From Bacteroidales bacterium (lineage in GTDB: Bacteria; Bacteroidota; Bacteroidia; Bacteroidales; F082), in assembly GCA_028704385.1 (NCBI GenBank), contig JAQVLA010000001.1, positions 110,794 to 174,793 of the forward strand: a DNA stretch of 64,000 bases, in the 5' to 3' direction. A program made the translations under genes and the position numbers. Within the stretch, counting starts at the first letter, position 1. Every line of letters starts with the position of its first letter. A model generated the notes under the pieces. It saw nothing but the letters and a program-made list of their open reading frames with translations, searched no databases and was not told where the DNA came from. Shown piece by piece: positions 44,005 to 54,004 of the stretch.

Positions 44005-45360
44005 TTGATTTTGGACACACCTGACCCTGACCCCTACGCGAGTATAATCGCCATTTTACTTAACACAGATTTTACCGGATTAAGCGCCTCAAACTTTATT
44101 GGACTGTTGGTTCTTGCCTTGCTTTTGTTTTTATCTGCCTTGGTATCGGGCAGTGAAACAGCTTATTTTTCGCTAAAACCCTCAGATATTCATCTCCTCG
44201 AGAATAGTGGATCAGAGCTGAGTAAGTCTGTCTTGTCTCATCGCGAGAAACCCAAAACATTATTAGCTACCGTATTAATAGTCAATAATCTGGTGAATGT
44301 GGCTATTGTAATTCTTTCCAGTTTCCTCACACATAGTTTGTTCCGATTATCCGAAAATCCTTTGATTGCATTTTTGGTTCAAATTGTAGCTATTACCTCC
44401 CTGATCCTATTAATTGGTGAGATCATACCAAAAATAGTCGCCAATAAAAACCCACTAAAGTTTGCCACCTTAATGGCCCGTCCTTTACACATTATCGTTG
44501 CACTTTTCAGACCGTTTAGCTATCTGTTGGTCTCTTCCACAACGATTATAGAAAAACGATTGAGCCGGAGGATGCAAAATATTTCAATCAGCGAACTTTC
44601 AGATGCCATAGATATTACTTCAGATGAGCAATCGCTTCCCGAAGAAAAGCAGATGTTAAAAGGGATTGCTACTTTTAGTGAAAAAGAAGCACGCAGTATT
44701 ATGAAATCGCGTGTTAATATTACGGCAATAGATGTTCATGCACCATTCAAAGAATTGCTCGAAATGATCATAAACAGTGGTTTTTCGCGTATTCCGGCAT
44801 ACGATGGTAGCTTTGACAAAGTAGTAGGTATTTTGTATATTAAGGACTTATTACCCTATCTGAATCAGGAAGAACTGGATTGGAAACCTTTGATTCGACC
44901 TGCATTTTTTATTCCTGAAAATAAGAAAATCAATGATTTACTACAGGAGTTCAGGCAAAAGAAAATTCATATGGCTATCGTGGTTGATGAATATGGAGGA
45001 ACAGCTGGATTATTGACGCTCGAAGATATCATCGAGGAAATTGTGGGCGATATCAGTGATGAGTTTGATAAGGTGCCGGATGATGATTTTTATGAAGAGA
45101 TTGATGAAAACACAACGGTTTTTGAGGCTCAGACCAGCTTGCTCGACTTTTGTAAAGTAATGAAAATTGACGAGCATTATTTTGAAGCTGTGCAGGGCGA
45201 ATCGGATACACTTGCCGGTTTGTTGCTCGAATTGGAAGGACGAATTCCTGAACCGGGACTGACAATAAAATGCAAGGATTTTAGTTTTGAGGTAACCGAT
45301 GCCGATGCACGTCGAATTAAAGAGATTAAAGTAATCAGAAAGTTAGCATCTGATGTATAA
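44005..45360 (+). CDS. gldE: gliding motility-associated protein GldE (CNNM/CBS/CorC-type)
   Basis: This 451-residue membrane protein (TTG start) has a CNNM/DUF21 transmembrane domain at about 20-200, a CBS pair at about 210-340 (ILYIKDLLPYL, VVDEYGGTAGLLTLEDI) and a C-terminal CorC/HlyC domain (about 365-445). The order resembles Mg/Co efflux regulators, but the linkage to gldD and the length fit GldE, needed with GldD for gliding/T9SS in Flavobacterium. Its 3' end overlaps gldD by 8 bases. Confidence 0.9.
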   Translation: MILDTPDPDPYASIIAILLNTDFTGLSASNFIGLLVLALLLFLSALVSGSETAYFSLKPSDIHLLENSGSELSKSVLSHREKPKTLLATVLIVNNLVNVAIVILSSFLTHSLFRLSENPLIAFLVQIVAITSLILLIGEIIPKIVANKNPLKFATLMARPLHIIVALFRPFSYLLVSSTTIIEKRLSRRMQNISISELSDAIDITSDEQSLPEEKQMLKGIATFSEKEARSIMKSRVNITAIDVHAPFKELLEMIINSGFSRIPAYDGSFDKVVGILYIKDLLPYLNQEELDWKPLIRPAFFIPENKKINDLLQEFRQKKIHMAIVVDEYGGTAGLLTLEDIIEEIVGDISDEFDKVPDDDFYEEIDENTTVFEAQTSLLDFCKVMKIDEHYFEAVQGESDTLAGLLLELEGRIPEPGLTIKCKDFSFEVTDADARRIKEIKVIRKLASDV

Positions 45361-45931
45361 AGTCTTTTGGTTGTTGATATCATTGACGTTATTTCTGTTT
45401 GCTTCCTGCGAATCAGATTTTGCACCTAAGCCCCGTGGATTTTTCCGCATTGATGTCCCTGCAAAAGCGTATTCGTTGATCGACACCATCCCTGCTTATC
45501 AGTTTGAACTCCCTGATTATGCTACCTTGTATCCGGATGATGAATCACCCTGGGAGAAAAACTGGATAACGATTGACTATCCTCAGTTTAAAGGCAGCTT
45601 ACATATCAGCTACAAATCAATTGACAACAACCTGCCGGTTTATCTCGAAGATATGCACACCATGTTGATGAAGCATTTGCCCAAAGCCAGTGCAATTCAG
45701 GATAGTTTGATCCTTGATCCCGAACGAAAGGTATATGGTTTACTTTTTAGAGTTCAGGGCAATAGTGTAGCCTCTCCGCTTCAGTTTTACCTGACCGACA
45801 GTACCCGGCATTTCGTTAGGGGAGCTCTGTATTTCAATATCCGGCCTAATAATGATTCACTTAAACCCGTGATAAATTTCTTGCGTAAAGATGTGGATCA
45901 TTTTATTGAAACACTGAATTGGAAAGAATAA
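45353..45931 (+). CDS. gldD: gliding motility lipoprotein GldD
   Basis: This 192-residue lipoprotein has a lipobox FASC after the helix MYKVFWLLISLTLFLF and the GldD segments KPRGFFRIDVP, WITIDYPQFKGSLHISYK and FLRKDVDHFIETLNW. GldD is a periplasmic/outer-membrane lipoprotein essential for gliding and T9SS in model flavobacteria. It overlaps the end of gldE by 8 bases and converges on the AlgX-like gene with a 2-base gap. Confidence 0.92.
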   Translation: MYKVFWLLISLTLFLFASCESDFAPKPRGFFRIDVPAKAYSLIDTIPAYQFELPDYATLYPDDESPWEKNWITIDYPQFKGSLHISYKSIDNNLPVYLEDMHTMLMKHLPKASAIQDSLILDPERKVYGLLFRVQGNSVASPLQFYLTDSTRHFVRGALYFNIRPNNDSLKPVINFLRKDVDHFIETLNWKE

Positions 45932-45933
45932 AA

Positions 45934-47247
45934 TCAGGGATTGTTTTCTTTTTGTCTGTGATCATAAATCCAGACTGCATCGAGTTTAATCATTTCTTCA
46001 ATTGAAAGGCCTCTTTTTAATGCCTTATCCCGAATCATCTCCATCATGGATTCGTTTTTGCGGAGGTTTTCTGCAATTTTTGCAATAGCCTGTTGCTTTG
46101 CTAAGTTGGCACTTCCACCATCCTTAAGCAATTCATATAATTCGTCAATAAAACCAAAGCCAAATCTATCCATATTGGCATCGGTTTGCAGCAGCAAAAA
46201 CACATCAGTATGAACCACAGTATCCATCAACGATACCAAAGCTCTTTCTTTTGGTGATCGGTCGTCAGGATAATAAATCTGATTGTTATAATACCAAAAA
46301 CTGTTTTCCTTGAAGCCTTTGAGTGCATAATTTCCTTCAAACCATTGCCAGTAATAGCTGTCTGCAACCGTGATCACCCTTGGCATTTTGCTTGAATCAG
46401 TGATTTCAAATTTGAATTCAGGATAGGGCATGGGATAATCTTTGTACGGTATTAAGATATTCATGCCTTCCCACAAATCTCGATCAGGTGATTTTAACCT
46501 CCTGGTTACTTTGACATCAGAAATTTCAAAATTTATAAACTCCCTGTCCAGTCTGTCTTCCATTAATTTAAACACCGAATCAAAAATAACTCCAAGGCCA
46601 TAATAGCTCCAATGGATTCCGGATTTCGGAAACAGTGCCAGCCTGCTAGTATCTTTCATTGCATTAAACCAGTGATTTCCACCAATTACTGCTATTTGTG
46701 CCTTCTTAAGTTCATCATAATAAGCATTATAATTGGTAGGGCCTTTTGATTCAGGTTTAAGTTCATCAGGGATATACTCCGGAAAAAAAGATCCTTTCCC
46801 GGGTGCCAACACCACCAAAAGCATTTTGTTGTTTTCTTTAAGCCAATTATTTACTACAATTGTTTTGTTTATGTCTTCTGCAATTTTTTCATCTCCCACA
46901 AAATCAAGGCCGTAGTATGCTTTGATATAATTCATTTCAAAAAGATAGCCTTCTTTGCCCATGATCACGCCTCGTGCATTGATTGTATCAAACAGGCTGT
47001 ATTGCAATTGATTGTGAAGTCTTACGAAATGTGGACGGTAACCAATTGTTTGCTCGATGTAGGTGTTCATGCTGTCCTGAAAAGTCCTGTTCAAAAAATT
47101 AATAAAATTCCACCCGGGTTTTTCAGGAATAGTGTAAGCTCCCTTTAATGACCTGATTTTTGGTACATCGAATTGATGTTGAATAAAAGGCAGGATCAAC
47201 ATGAGCATTAGTATTGCAAAAAGGATATGCTTGACCTGCTTTTGCAT
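45934..47247 (-). CDS. AlgX/AlgJ-like (DHHW/SGNH) polysaccharide O-acetylation protein
   Basis: This 437-residue protein has an N-terminal membrane anchor (HILFAILMLMLILPFI) and a periplasmic SGNH-like domain. The GKEGYLFEM segment, LVVLAPGKGSFFPEYIP, the GIHWSYYG catalytic His-like motif and VADSYYW (nucleophile Ser candidate) match the AlgX/AlgJ family that transfers acetyl groups to exported glycans. The start codon overlaps the stop of the MBOAT gene by 1 base, so the two are a functional pair. The glycan being acetylated is not indicated by the neighbours. Confidence 0.8.
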   Translation of the reverse strand: MQKQVKHILFAILMLMLILPFIQHQFDVPKIRSLKGAYTIPEKPGWNFINFLNRTFQDSMNTYIEQTIGYRPHFVRLHNQLQYSLFDTINARGVIMGKEGYLFEMNYIKAYYGLDFVGDEKIAEDINKTIVVNNWLKENNKMLLVVLAPGKGSFFPEYIPDELKPESKGPTNYNAYYDELKKAQIAVIGGNHWFNAMKDTSRLALFPKSGIHWSYYGLGVIFDSVFKLMEDRLDREFINFEISDVKVTRRLKSPDRDLWEGMNILIPYKDYPMPYPEFKFEITDSSKMPRVITVADSYYWQWFEGNYALKGFKENSFWYYNNQIYYPDDRSPKERALVSLMDTVVHTDVFLLLQTDANMDRFGFGFIDELYELLKDGGSANLAKQQAIAKIAENLRKNESMMEMIRDKALKRGLSIEEMIKLDAVWIYDHRQKENNP

Positions 47248-48665
47248 TAAAAACGGAAATAGATAAAGGGGTTAAAACCACTTGAGGTGATAGCACTCAG
47301 GCTAATGATAAATAGAATGATTGCTCCAAATGTCATTAAAATGAGATTGATAAAGGGTTGATTTTTGCCATAAATCTTGACCTGCCATTGTTCCAAACGT
47401 GGTGAATAGGCCAGGATGGCAAATATCGCCGCAAAAATCATGGTCATCCAAACGGCCTGATTCACAAACAAGGTTTCACCCGATCTGAAACTGAACATTC
47501 CGGCTGTGTAGTGCCACACCTGGTCCATGCTTTCGGCTCTGAAAAGTACCCAGCCAACCAATGTAACTACAAAAGTGATTACTACACTCGGGAACTTGCC
47601 AATGGCCTTGTAAAATTTAAGCAAGAACAATCTGTCAGCAACCAAGAAGAAACCGTGAAATGCACCCCAAATAACAAAGTTCCAGGCTGCACCGTGCCAA
47701 AGTCCGGAAATCAAAAACACGAGCCAAAGGTTAAAGTACATTCGCAGCGGTGTGACGCGATTCCCTCCCAGAGGAATATACAAATAATCACGCATCCAGC
47801 GGCCAAGCGTCATATGCCAGCGACGCCAGAACTCTGAAATATTTTGTGAGATATAGGGATTGTTGAAATTTTCCGGAAAATCAAAACCTATCATTCTGCC
47901 CAAACCAATGGCCATATCAGAATAACCTGCAAAATCGTAATAAATCTGAAAGGCATAAGCCAAAATACCAATCCATAAAGTGATGCTTGCCAATTGAGTT
48001 GGATCAGCTGCAAAAACACTATCAGCGTAGGCTCCTAAAGGATTGGCAATCATCACCTTTCGTCCCAGGCCAACGGCAAATCGAAAGAATCCGGTTAAAC
48101 GATTATCCGCATTTTCGTTTTTTCGGCGGTCAACCAACTGATCTGCTATCTCGTTGAAACGTACGATCGGGCCGGCAATCAGTTGCGGAAACATCAGGAT
48201 GTATAAGGCCAGATCAGTAACTTTTTTCAAAGGTGGATGAACACCTCTATGTACATCAATGGCATAAGTCATTTTTTGAAAAGTGAAGAACGAAATACCA
48301 ATAGGTAAGGCTATTTTTGTCCAAGTTACAGCTTCGCCTCCGAGTTGTTGGATAAGCATATCCAGATTTTCAACAAAGAAATTGGCATATTTGAAATAAG
48401 CCAGCAATCCAATATTTAGCATCACGCTAATTCCTGTCAGCCAGCGTTTTTTGTTTCCTGAGGATTGATGCAGCCATTTTACCAGATAAAAGTCGATTAT
48501 GATACTTCCGATAACGATAAAAATAAAATCAGGAGCTCCCCAGGCATAAAAACCAATACTCGCTATGAGGGTCACATAGTTTTTAAGTTTACGCGGTGTC
48601 AGAAAATATAAAATAAGGAATGCAGGTAAAAAATATAGGAGGAATAGGCTACTGCTAAAAACCAT
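47247..48665 (-). CDS. MBOAT-family O-acyltransferase (AlgI-like)
   Basis: This 472-residue membrane protein has about 11-12 hydrophobic helices and the AlgI/DltB signature regions: YYDFAGYSDMAIGLGRMIG (split YYDFAGYSDMA), FWRRWHMTLGRWMRDYLYIP (split as FWRRWHMTLG), GNRVTP and GLWHGAAWNFVIWG, whose His is the catalytic residue. AlgI moves acetyl groups across the inner membrane to the AlgX/AlgJ partner, encoded by the adjacent overlapping gene. There is no polysaccharide gene cluster around it. Confidence 0.92.
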   Translation of the reverse strand: MVFSSSLFLLYFLPAFLILYFLTPRKLKNYVTLIASIGFYAWGAPDFIFIVIGSIIIDFYLVKWLHQSSGNKKRWLTGISVMLNIGLLAYFKYANFFVENLDMLIQQLGGEAVTWTKIALPIGISFFTFQKMTYAIDVHRGVHPPLKKVTDLALYILMFPQLIAGPIVRFNEIADQLVDRRKNENADNRLTGFFRFAVGLGRKVMIANPLGAYADSVFAADPTQLASITLWIGILAYAFQIYYDFAGYSDMAIGLGRMIGFDFPENFNNPYISQNISEFWRRWHMTLGRWMRDYLYIPLGGNRVTPLRMYFNLWLVFLISGLWHGAAWNFVIWGAFHGFFLVADRLFLLKFYKAIGKFPSVVITFVVTLVGWVLFRAESMDQVWHYTAGMFSFRSGETLFVNQAVWMTMIFAAIFAILAYSPRLEQWQVKIYGKNQPFINLILMTFGAIILFIISLSAITSSGFNPFIYFRF

Positions 48666-48862
48666 AACAATGATTTTGGTTCAGAAGGGGCAAATTTAGC
48701 AGATTAATAATAAAAAAGAAGTGTAGTTGGATTGTTTTTAAGGAAATCAAAAAATTACAACGGTTTGCATAATACGATTGGTATGAAAATACGGTTCTTA
48801 TTGTAAGGATAAGCTGTGTTTTTGTTAATTTAGCACAGTCTTAATTTTTAAACCACACCCAC

Positions 48863-50221
48863 ATGACGAAAAAAGCTAAACCAAGGCTAACCTTCTGGGA
48901 TATCTGGAATATGAGCTTTGGATTTTTAGGTATCCAGATGGGTTTTGCCTTGCAAAATGCCAACGCCAGCCGGATCCTGCAAACTTTTGGAGCAGATGTA
49001 GAACACCTTTCCTGGTTTTGGTTAGTAGCTCCGGTCACTGGTATGATTGTTCAACCCATCATCGGGCATTACAGTGATCAGACCTGGAATCGTTTAGGCC
49101 GGCGCAGACCCTATTTTTTAACGGGTGCAGTCTTAGCTTCAATAGGATTGATTCTGATGCCAAATTCCCCCATGTTTGCGGCATATCTGCCTGCCTTGTG
49201 GATTGGAGCCGGTATGCTGATGATCATGGATGCCTCCTTTAATGTGGCAATGGAACCCTTCAGGGCTCTGGTAGCCGATAAGCTTCCAACAGATCAACGT
49301 ACGCTTGGATTTTCGGTGCAAACATTGTTGATAGGCATTGGAGCCGTTGTTGGTTCATGGCTTCCTTATTTAATGACAAACTGGTTTGGATTTAAGGAAA
49401 TAGCTGCCGAAGGTGAAGTTCCGATGAGCCTGAAACTTTCGTTTTTTATTGGTGCCGGGATTTTAATAACAACAATTATTTGGACGGTTGTTACTACAAA
49501 GGAATACTCGCCTGAAGAGCAGGAAATGTACGCCGATGATGTAGCTGATCCAGAAGCAGAACCAGCACGATTTATAGATATATTTAAAGATTTTGCCCAT
49601 ATGCCTGCCACCATGCGTCAGCTTGGGCTTGTACAGTTTTTTTCGTGGTTTGCGCTTTTCTCGATGTGGGTTTTCACAACTCCTGCACTGGCTCAGCATG
49701 TGTGGGGGCTTTCGGCTGACGATAGCGGTTCGGCTGCTTTCAACGAAGCAGGAGATTATGTAGGATGGATTTTTGGAGTTTATAATGCGGTGGCGGCGAT
49801 TTTTGCAATGGCTTTGCCGGTTATCGCAGCCAGGTTTGGTCGCAAACGTACCCATGCCATTAACCTTATACTTGGTGGTTTGGGATTGATGTCAATTGTG
49901 TTGGTTACTTCTCCTGAAATGAAATGGATGCTCAACCTGAGCATGATAGGTGTTGGTATTGCATGGGCAAGTATTTTGGCAATGCCATATGCTATACTGG
50001 CCGGCTCTATTCCCGCAAGAAAAATGGGTGTTTATATGGGCATTTTTAATTTCTTTATCACTTTTCCACAGATTGTCAATGGCATTTTTGGTGGCCCGAT
50101 TGTCAAGTTTTTGTATGGCGGTCATGCCATTTATGCGCTGGTAACGGCTGGTGTTCTGATGATACTGGGAGCTGTTTCGGTGATGTTTGTAAAGGATGAA
50201 GATGATATTGTAAAATTGTAA
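48863..50221 (+). CDS. MFS transporter, SLC45/sucrose-transporter-like
   Basis: This 452-residue transporter with 12 predicted helices has the loop motif GRRRPYFLTGAV after helix 2 and RFGRKRTHAINLI in the second half, which match the glycoside-pentoside-hexuronide/SLC45-like group of MFS sugar transporters. It probably imports a disaccharide with protons. No glycosidase or regulator is adjacent, so the sugar is unknown. The start at 48863 (MTKKAKPRLTFWDIWNMSFG) is well supported, and a terminator follows at 50235. Confidence 0.88.
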   Translation: MTKKAKPRLTFWDIWNMSFGFLGIQMGFALQNANASRILQTFGADVEHLSWFWLVAPVTGMIVQPIIGHYSDQTWNRLGRRRPYFLTGAVLASIGLILMPNSPMFAAYLPALWIGAGMLMIMDASFNVAMEPFRALVADKLPTDQRTLGFSVQTLLIGIGAVVGSWLPYLMTNWFGFKEIAAEGEVPMSLKLSFFIGAGILITTIIWTVVTTKEYSPEEQEMYADDVADPEAEPARFIDIFKDFAHMPATMRQLGLVQFFSWFALFSMWVFTTPALAQHVWGLSADDSGSAAFNEAGDYVGWIFGVYNAVAAIFAMALPVIAARFGRKRTHAINLILGGLGLMSIVLVTSPEMKWMLNLSMIGVGIAWASILAMPYAILAGSIPARKMGVYMGIFNFFITFPQIVNGIFGGPIVKFLYGGHAIYALVTAGVLMILGAVSVMFVKDEDDIVKL

Positions 50222-50234
50222 ACAGATAGGAAAC

Positions 50235-50270
50235 AAAAAAACCGGTACGTTTATCAGAACCGGTTTTTTT
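50235..50270. terminator. bidirectional intrinsic terminator
   Basis: AAAAAAACCGGT pairs with ACCGGTTTTTTT across a 12-base loop. It serves the convergent MFS gene and the iron-sulfur operon. Confidence 0.88.
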
Positions 50271-50286
50271 GATTTAATGGGCTAGG

Positions 50287-53200
50287 TTACCAATTTAGTT
50301 TTTCGGTAAACTCTTCATCTATTGTTTTGTTGAGCAAATCACAACCAAAATCGAACTGACGATTTTCATTGTCCTTTTCCTTGAAAACAAAACGTAAGTC
50401 TTTGAAATCGCCTCTGCGTGGTAAAAGGCTGATCGCTTCTTCCAGTGCTTGTGCCGGCGTCTGGATGCCATTGACATCGAATTTTTCAAGTAATTTCACG
50501 AGCTGAACAAACGAGTTGTCCTGAATTTCAACCTCCAGTTGTTTTTCGATCTGCTGGATTTTTCGCTGTGAATTGGTATAAGTACCACCAAATTCCCATG
50601 GCATTGAGGCTGGTAACACCAGATCGGCCATACAGGCAGTACCACTCATCCAGAGATCCTGAACGACCACAAAAGCAATTCTCGAAAATTGTTGCCTGAT
50701 GTCATCCTTATTTATGGCGCAGCCCACCGGATCCTCACCAAAGATGAAAGCATTTTTGATTTTCCCTCCCCTGAAACTTTTATAAACACTGTTAACTGTA
50801 AAAGGCAACGCATCTACTTTCCATTTATACTGCATCCGGTATTGCAAATCTTCATCGAGAATGGTTTCTGCACCCACACCAATTTTATGACACACACCCA
50901 TATCGAAAATGCCATGTGCATTGTTCTTTTCTTTAAGGGCTATCAGGCCGTTAGCTGTTTTACCAAGTTTTCCTGTAATCATGGCCAGGTTGTGCATCGC
51001 CATGCTGGCATTTGCCGAGAGAGCTTTCTCCTGAAAGATCATGATGGCATTCATTTCTTCGTTGTATTCTTTGGCAAAGCCTGCTATTGTTTCTTCATCT
51101 GTGCCGGCAAATTCCAGTAACTTACTAAAATCAGCTTGTAAAAGTGCGGTTTTGTATGCTTCAAAATCTTCTGTGCGATCTTTGATGAACAGACTGTTTT
51201 GCTGGTTGTTAGCTATGAGCCAGTGATTCACTGCCTGAATAAAATAAAAGTAATTATCAATTTGGACAACCTTGTCTGCCTTATGGCTAAAACGGCTGTT
51301 TTTGAGCGTAGTAATATGCACTACCTCAAGGTTTTCTTTGTGTTTGGTGTTAAAAATCAAATGATTGATAACCGGATGATCAAGATGTAACTCTCCACCA
51401 GCAACAAAAATTTTACTTGCACCCCGTATATCACAGTAGGAGGCATTTTCGTTGGAGTTGCGAAAATAGCCATCCCCACGACCCATATAGTGAAAACTAC
51501 TCACATTATTGGTTTTGGTTCCGGCTCTTGCCAGCTTTTGAATCAGATATAATTCTTCGTTTGTGAGCCTGGCACCTCCAAAAAATGCGTTTTCGTCGGG
51601 TTCTACTGACTTGATTTTTTTGTGGATTATTTTGTATGCTTCTTCGAAGGAGATCTCCTTAAAACCATTAGCAGTCTTGAGCCTTGGTGAAGTGATTCTT
51701 CGGGGATTATTAAATAGTTTGTATCCGAAAAACGCCCTTCGGTTTATATAATTTGGCCGGTTTATTTCGGCTTTGCGCGGCATGGCTTTGTAAAATTGTC
51801 CGCGATGATGCAAGAGGTTTATCTCGTATCCCTCCGAGCCAAACATATCGATTGTTGCAAGAGGTTCCAGCTTCAATGGGCCGGGTTTGAAGCTGTAGTT
51901 TTCTGTTAAAGCTCCCGTGGGACAGGCAGTTATACACATGCCACAACTTTCGCAACTGGTTTCTTGCAGTGGCAGTCCGAGTGCCGGGGCCACAAGACTT
52001 TTAAAACCACGGTTGATGAGGCCTAAAGCATTAGCACCTACCACTTCCTGGCAAATTCTTATGCATCGGCTGCAGAGGATACATTTGTTATTATCTATTT
52101 CAATAAAAGGATGTCTGAAATCAATGTGATGTTCCTGAAACTCGCCAGGAAAACTTTTTTGTTCTGCCTGATAAGTTGTTGAATGTTTTTTGAGGTCGCA
52201 ATCAAAAAAGGCAGAACAGCCACACTCGAGGCAGCGACTGGCTTCCATCTGAGCTACATTTTCGTTTTCATACCCCAGTTCCACCTCTTTAAAGTTAATT
52301 CGCTCTTCGGCAGGAAGTACGGGCATTTCATGACGTTTCTGATACAGAAAATGACCGATATAATCATTTTTGTCCTGCACTTTAAAGTTTTCTTTTTTAC
52401 TCAGAAATTCCCTTATCGGAGGTGTTATCACCATTCCATTCAGGTACTGATGACAGGAATGCGCAGCAATTTTTGCCTGAGCAATGGCTTCAATTATTGT
52501 TGCAGGCCCACTTACACCATCACCGGCAGCAAATACCGAAGGGATACCGGTTTGTAAAGTATGTTTGTTGGCTTCGATATCGCCCCATCGGTTTACAACC
52601 AGCTTACCTTCAGTGGTGTTTGTATTGATGTCGTCAATGAAGTTAACATCAGTTTTTTGTCCGATAGCGGCAAAAACATAATCCGCTTCAATTTCAAATT
52701 CCGAATCGGGTACCGGTAGTGGTCGTCTTCTGCCCGAAGCGTCGGGTTCGCCCAATGCCATGCGAATCAGCTTTACTTTTTGCAGTGTATTATTTTCATC
52801 TTTAATGATTTCGACAGGATTTGTCAGAAAAAGATACTCAACACCTTCCAGTTTTGATTCGTGAATCTCGATGGGATTGGCAGGCATTTCTTTTTCAGTT
52901 CTTCTGTAAACCACAAATACTTTCTGTGCCTTTCCACGGATTGCAGTTCTGCAGCAATCCATGGCTGTATTTCCACCACCAACTACCACAACTGTTTTAC
53001 CTGAAAAGTCTGGTCGTTGTCCCGTCATTTCCATATTTTTCAGGATGGTGATTCCGGCGAAAACATTATGAGCATCATCACCCGGGCAGCCAACAGCCGT
53101 TCCTTTTTGCGATCCGATTGTAAGTATAGTAGCATCAAAGTTGTCGCGGATTTGTGCATAGGACAGGGTTTCACCCAGGTTTTTGTTATAATGAATTCTA

Positions 53201-53982
53201 ACACCCAAATCAGTAATGTTTTCGACCTCTTTATCCAGAATATCATTTGGCAGGCGGTATTCGGGTATGCCGTAACGCAACCAGCCTCCTGATTTTGGGG
53301 CAGCCTCAAAGATCTCTACCTGATGGCCTTCGAGCCTCAGAAAGTGTGCGGTGGAAAGGCCACCCGGTCCGGCACCGATAACAGCAACTTTTTTGCCGGT
53401 TTCAGCTTTTATTTTGGGAATGAATTTCGTTGGAGAGGCCAAATCATAATCTGCAGCAAACCGTTTCAAATAGTCTATTCCAACAGGAGCCCCCTCATCA
53501 AGAAGGTTTCTGCGGCAGGCAGCTTCGCAGGGGCGTACGCACACACGGCCACAGATGGCTGGCAGCGGATTGGTTTCTTTGATCAAGGCAACAGCATCAC
53601 TATACCTGCTTTTATCAATCAGCGAAATGTATCCCTGAACATCAACCCCGGCCGGACAATGCTGTTTGCAGGGGCCCAGGCAATCTGCATAATGATTGCT
53701 CAGTAAAAGGTCGAGTGCTGTTTTGCGTGCCTGTTTCACCGATTCTTTTTCTGTATTTATTTTCATCCCTTCGATAAGATAGGTGGAGCAACTGGGCTGA
53801 TGGCCTCGCATGCCTTCCACTTCGACCACACATACATAACAGGATGAATAAGGTTTGATGCGCGGATCATGACAAAGGGTTGGAATTTCGATCCCGTAAC
53901 GGCTGGCACATTCATAAATAGTTTCACCCTGAAAACCCTGAACGATTTGACCATTAAGTTCTATATTGAAATATTGACTCAT
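50287..53982 (-). CDS. NuoG-like / GltD-like fusion, large Fe-S flavoprotein subunit (StnC-like)
   Basis: This 1231-residue multidomain protein is laid out in order as follows. First comes a complex I-type [2Fe-2S] domain with Cys37-x10-Cys48-x2-Cys51-x13-Cys65, then a GltD/DPYD-type double [4Fe-4S] segment (Cys101, 105, 109 and Cys144, 148, 152, 156). An FAD Rossmann fold follows at 199-212 (VAVIGAGPGGLSTA), and an NADPH-type Rossmann fold at 331-343 (VVVVGGGNTAMDC). A CLECGCSAFFDC cluster occurs at 584-595, and two ferredoxin-type [4Fe-4S] motifs at 634-644 and 677-687. The last part is a NuoG/molybdopterin-fold tail (about 745-1231) that lacks the Cys/Sec Mo ligand and the leading CxxC cluster. 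It should be cytoplasmic. No hydrogenase H-cluster motif is present. The closest described architecture is the third subunit of the electron-bifurcating transhydrogenase StnABC of Sporomusa. Confidence 0.82.
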   Translation of the reverse strand: MSQYFNIELNGQIVQGFQGETIYECASRYGIEIPTLCHDPRIKPYSSCYVCVVEVEGMRGHQPSCSTYLIEGMKINTEKESVKQARKTALDLLLSNHYADCLGPCKQHCPAGVDVQGYISLIDKSRYSDAVALIKETNPLPAICGRVCVRPCEAACRRNLLDEGAPVGIDYLKRFAADYDLASPTKFIPKIKAETGKKVAVIGAGPGGLSTAHFLRLEGHQVEIFEAAPKSGGWLRYGIPEYRLPNDILDKEVENITDLGVRIHYNKNLGETLSYAQIRDNFDATILTIGSQKGTAVGCPGDDAHNVFAGITILKNMEMTGQRPDFSGKTVVVVGGGNTAMDCCRTAIRGKAQKVFVVYRRTEKEMPANPIEIHESKLEGVEYLFLTNPVEIIKDENNTLQKVKLIRMALGEPDASGRRRPLPVPDSEFEIEADYVFAAIGQKTDVNFIDDINTNTTEGKLVVNRWGDIEANKHTLQTGIPSVFAAGDGVSGPATIIEAIAQAKIAAHSCHQYLNGMVITPPIREFLSKKENFKVQDKNDYIGHFLYQKRHEMPVLPAEERINFKEVELGYENENVAQMEASRCLECGCSAFFDCDLKKHSTTYQAEQKSFPGEFQEHHIDFRHPFIEIDNNKCILCSRCIRICQEVVGANALGLINRGFKSLVAPALGLPLQETSCESCGMCITACPTGALTENYSFKPGPLKLEPLATIDMFGSEGYEINLLHHRGQFYKAMPRKAEINRPNYINRRAFFGYKLFNNPRRITSPRLKTANGFKEISFEEAYKIIHKKIKSVEPDENAFFGGARLTNEELYLIQKLARAGTKTNNVSSFHYMGRGDGYFRNSNENASYCDIRGASKIFVAGGELHLDHPVINHLIFNTKHKENLEVVHITTLKNSRFSHKADKVVQIDNYFYFIQAVNHWLIANNQQNSLFIKDRTEDFEAYKTALLQADFSKLLEFAGTDEETIAGFAKEYNEEMNAIMIFQEKALSANASMAMHNLAMITGKLGKTANGLIALKEKNNAHGIFDMGVCHKIGVGAETILDEDLQYRMQYKWKVDALPFTVNSVYKSFRGGKIKNAFIFGEDPVGCAINKDDIRQQFSRIAFVVVQDLWMSGTACMADLVLPASMPWEFGGTYTNSQRKIQQIEKQLEVEIQDNSFVQLVKLLEKFDVNGIQTPAQALEEAISLLPRRGDFKDLRFVFKEKDNENRQFDFGCDLLNKTIDEEFTEKLNW

Positions 53983-54004
53983 AGTGTTTCTTTTTTCGGT
54001 ATGA

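Noticed and set aside
44005..45360. Mg/Co efflux protein CorC/HlyC
   Set aside because: The domain order is the same, but the overlap with gldD and the mutY-ssb context identify it as GldE.
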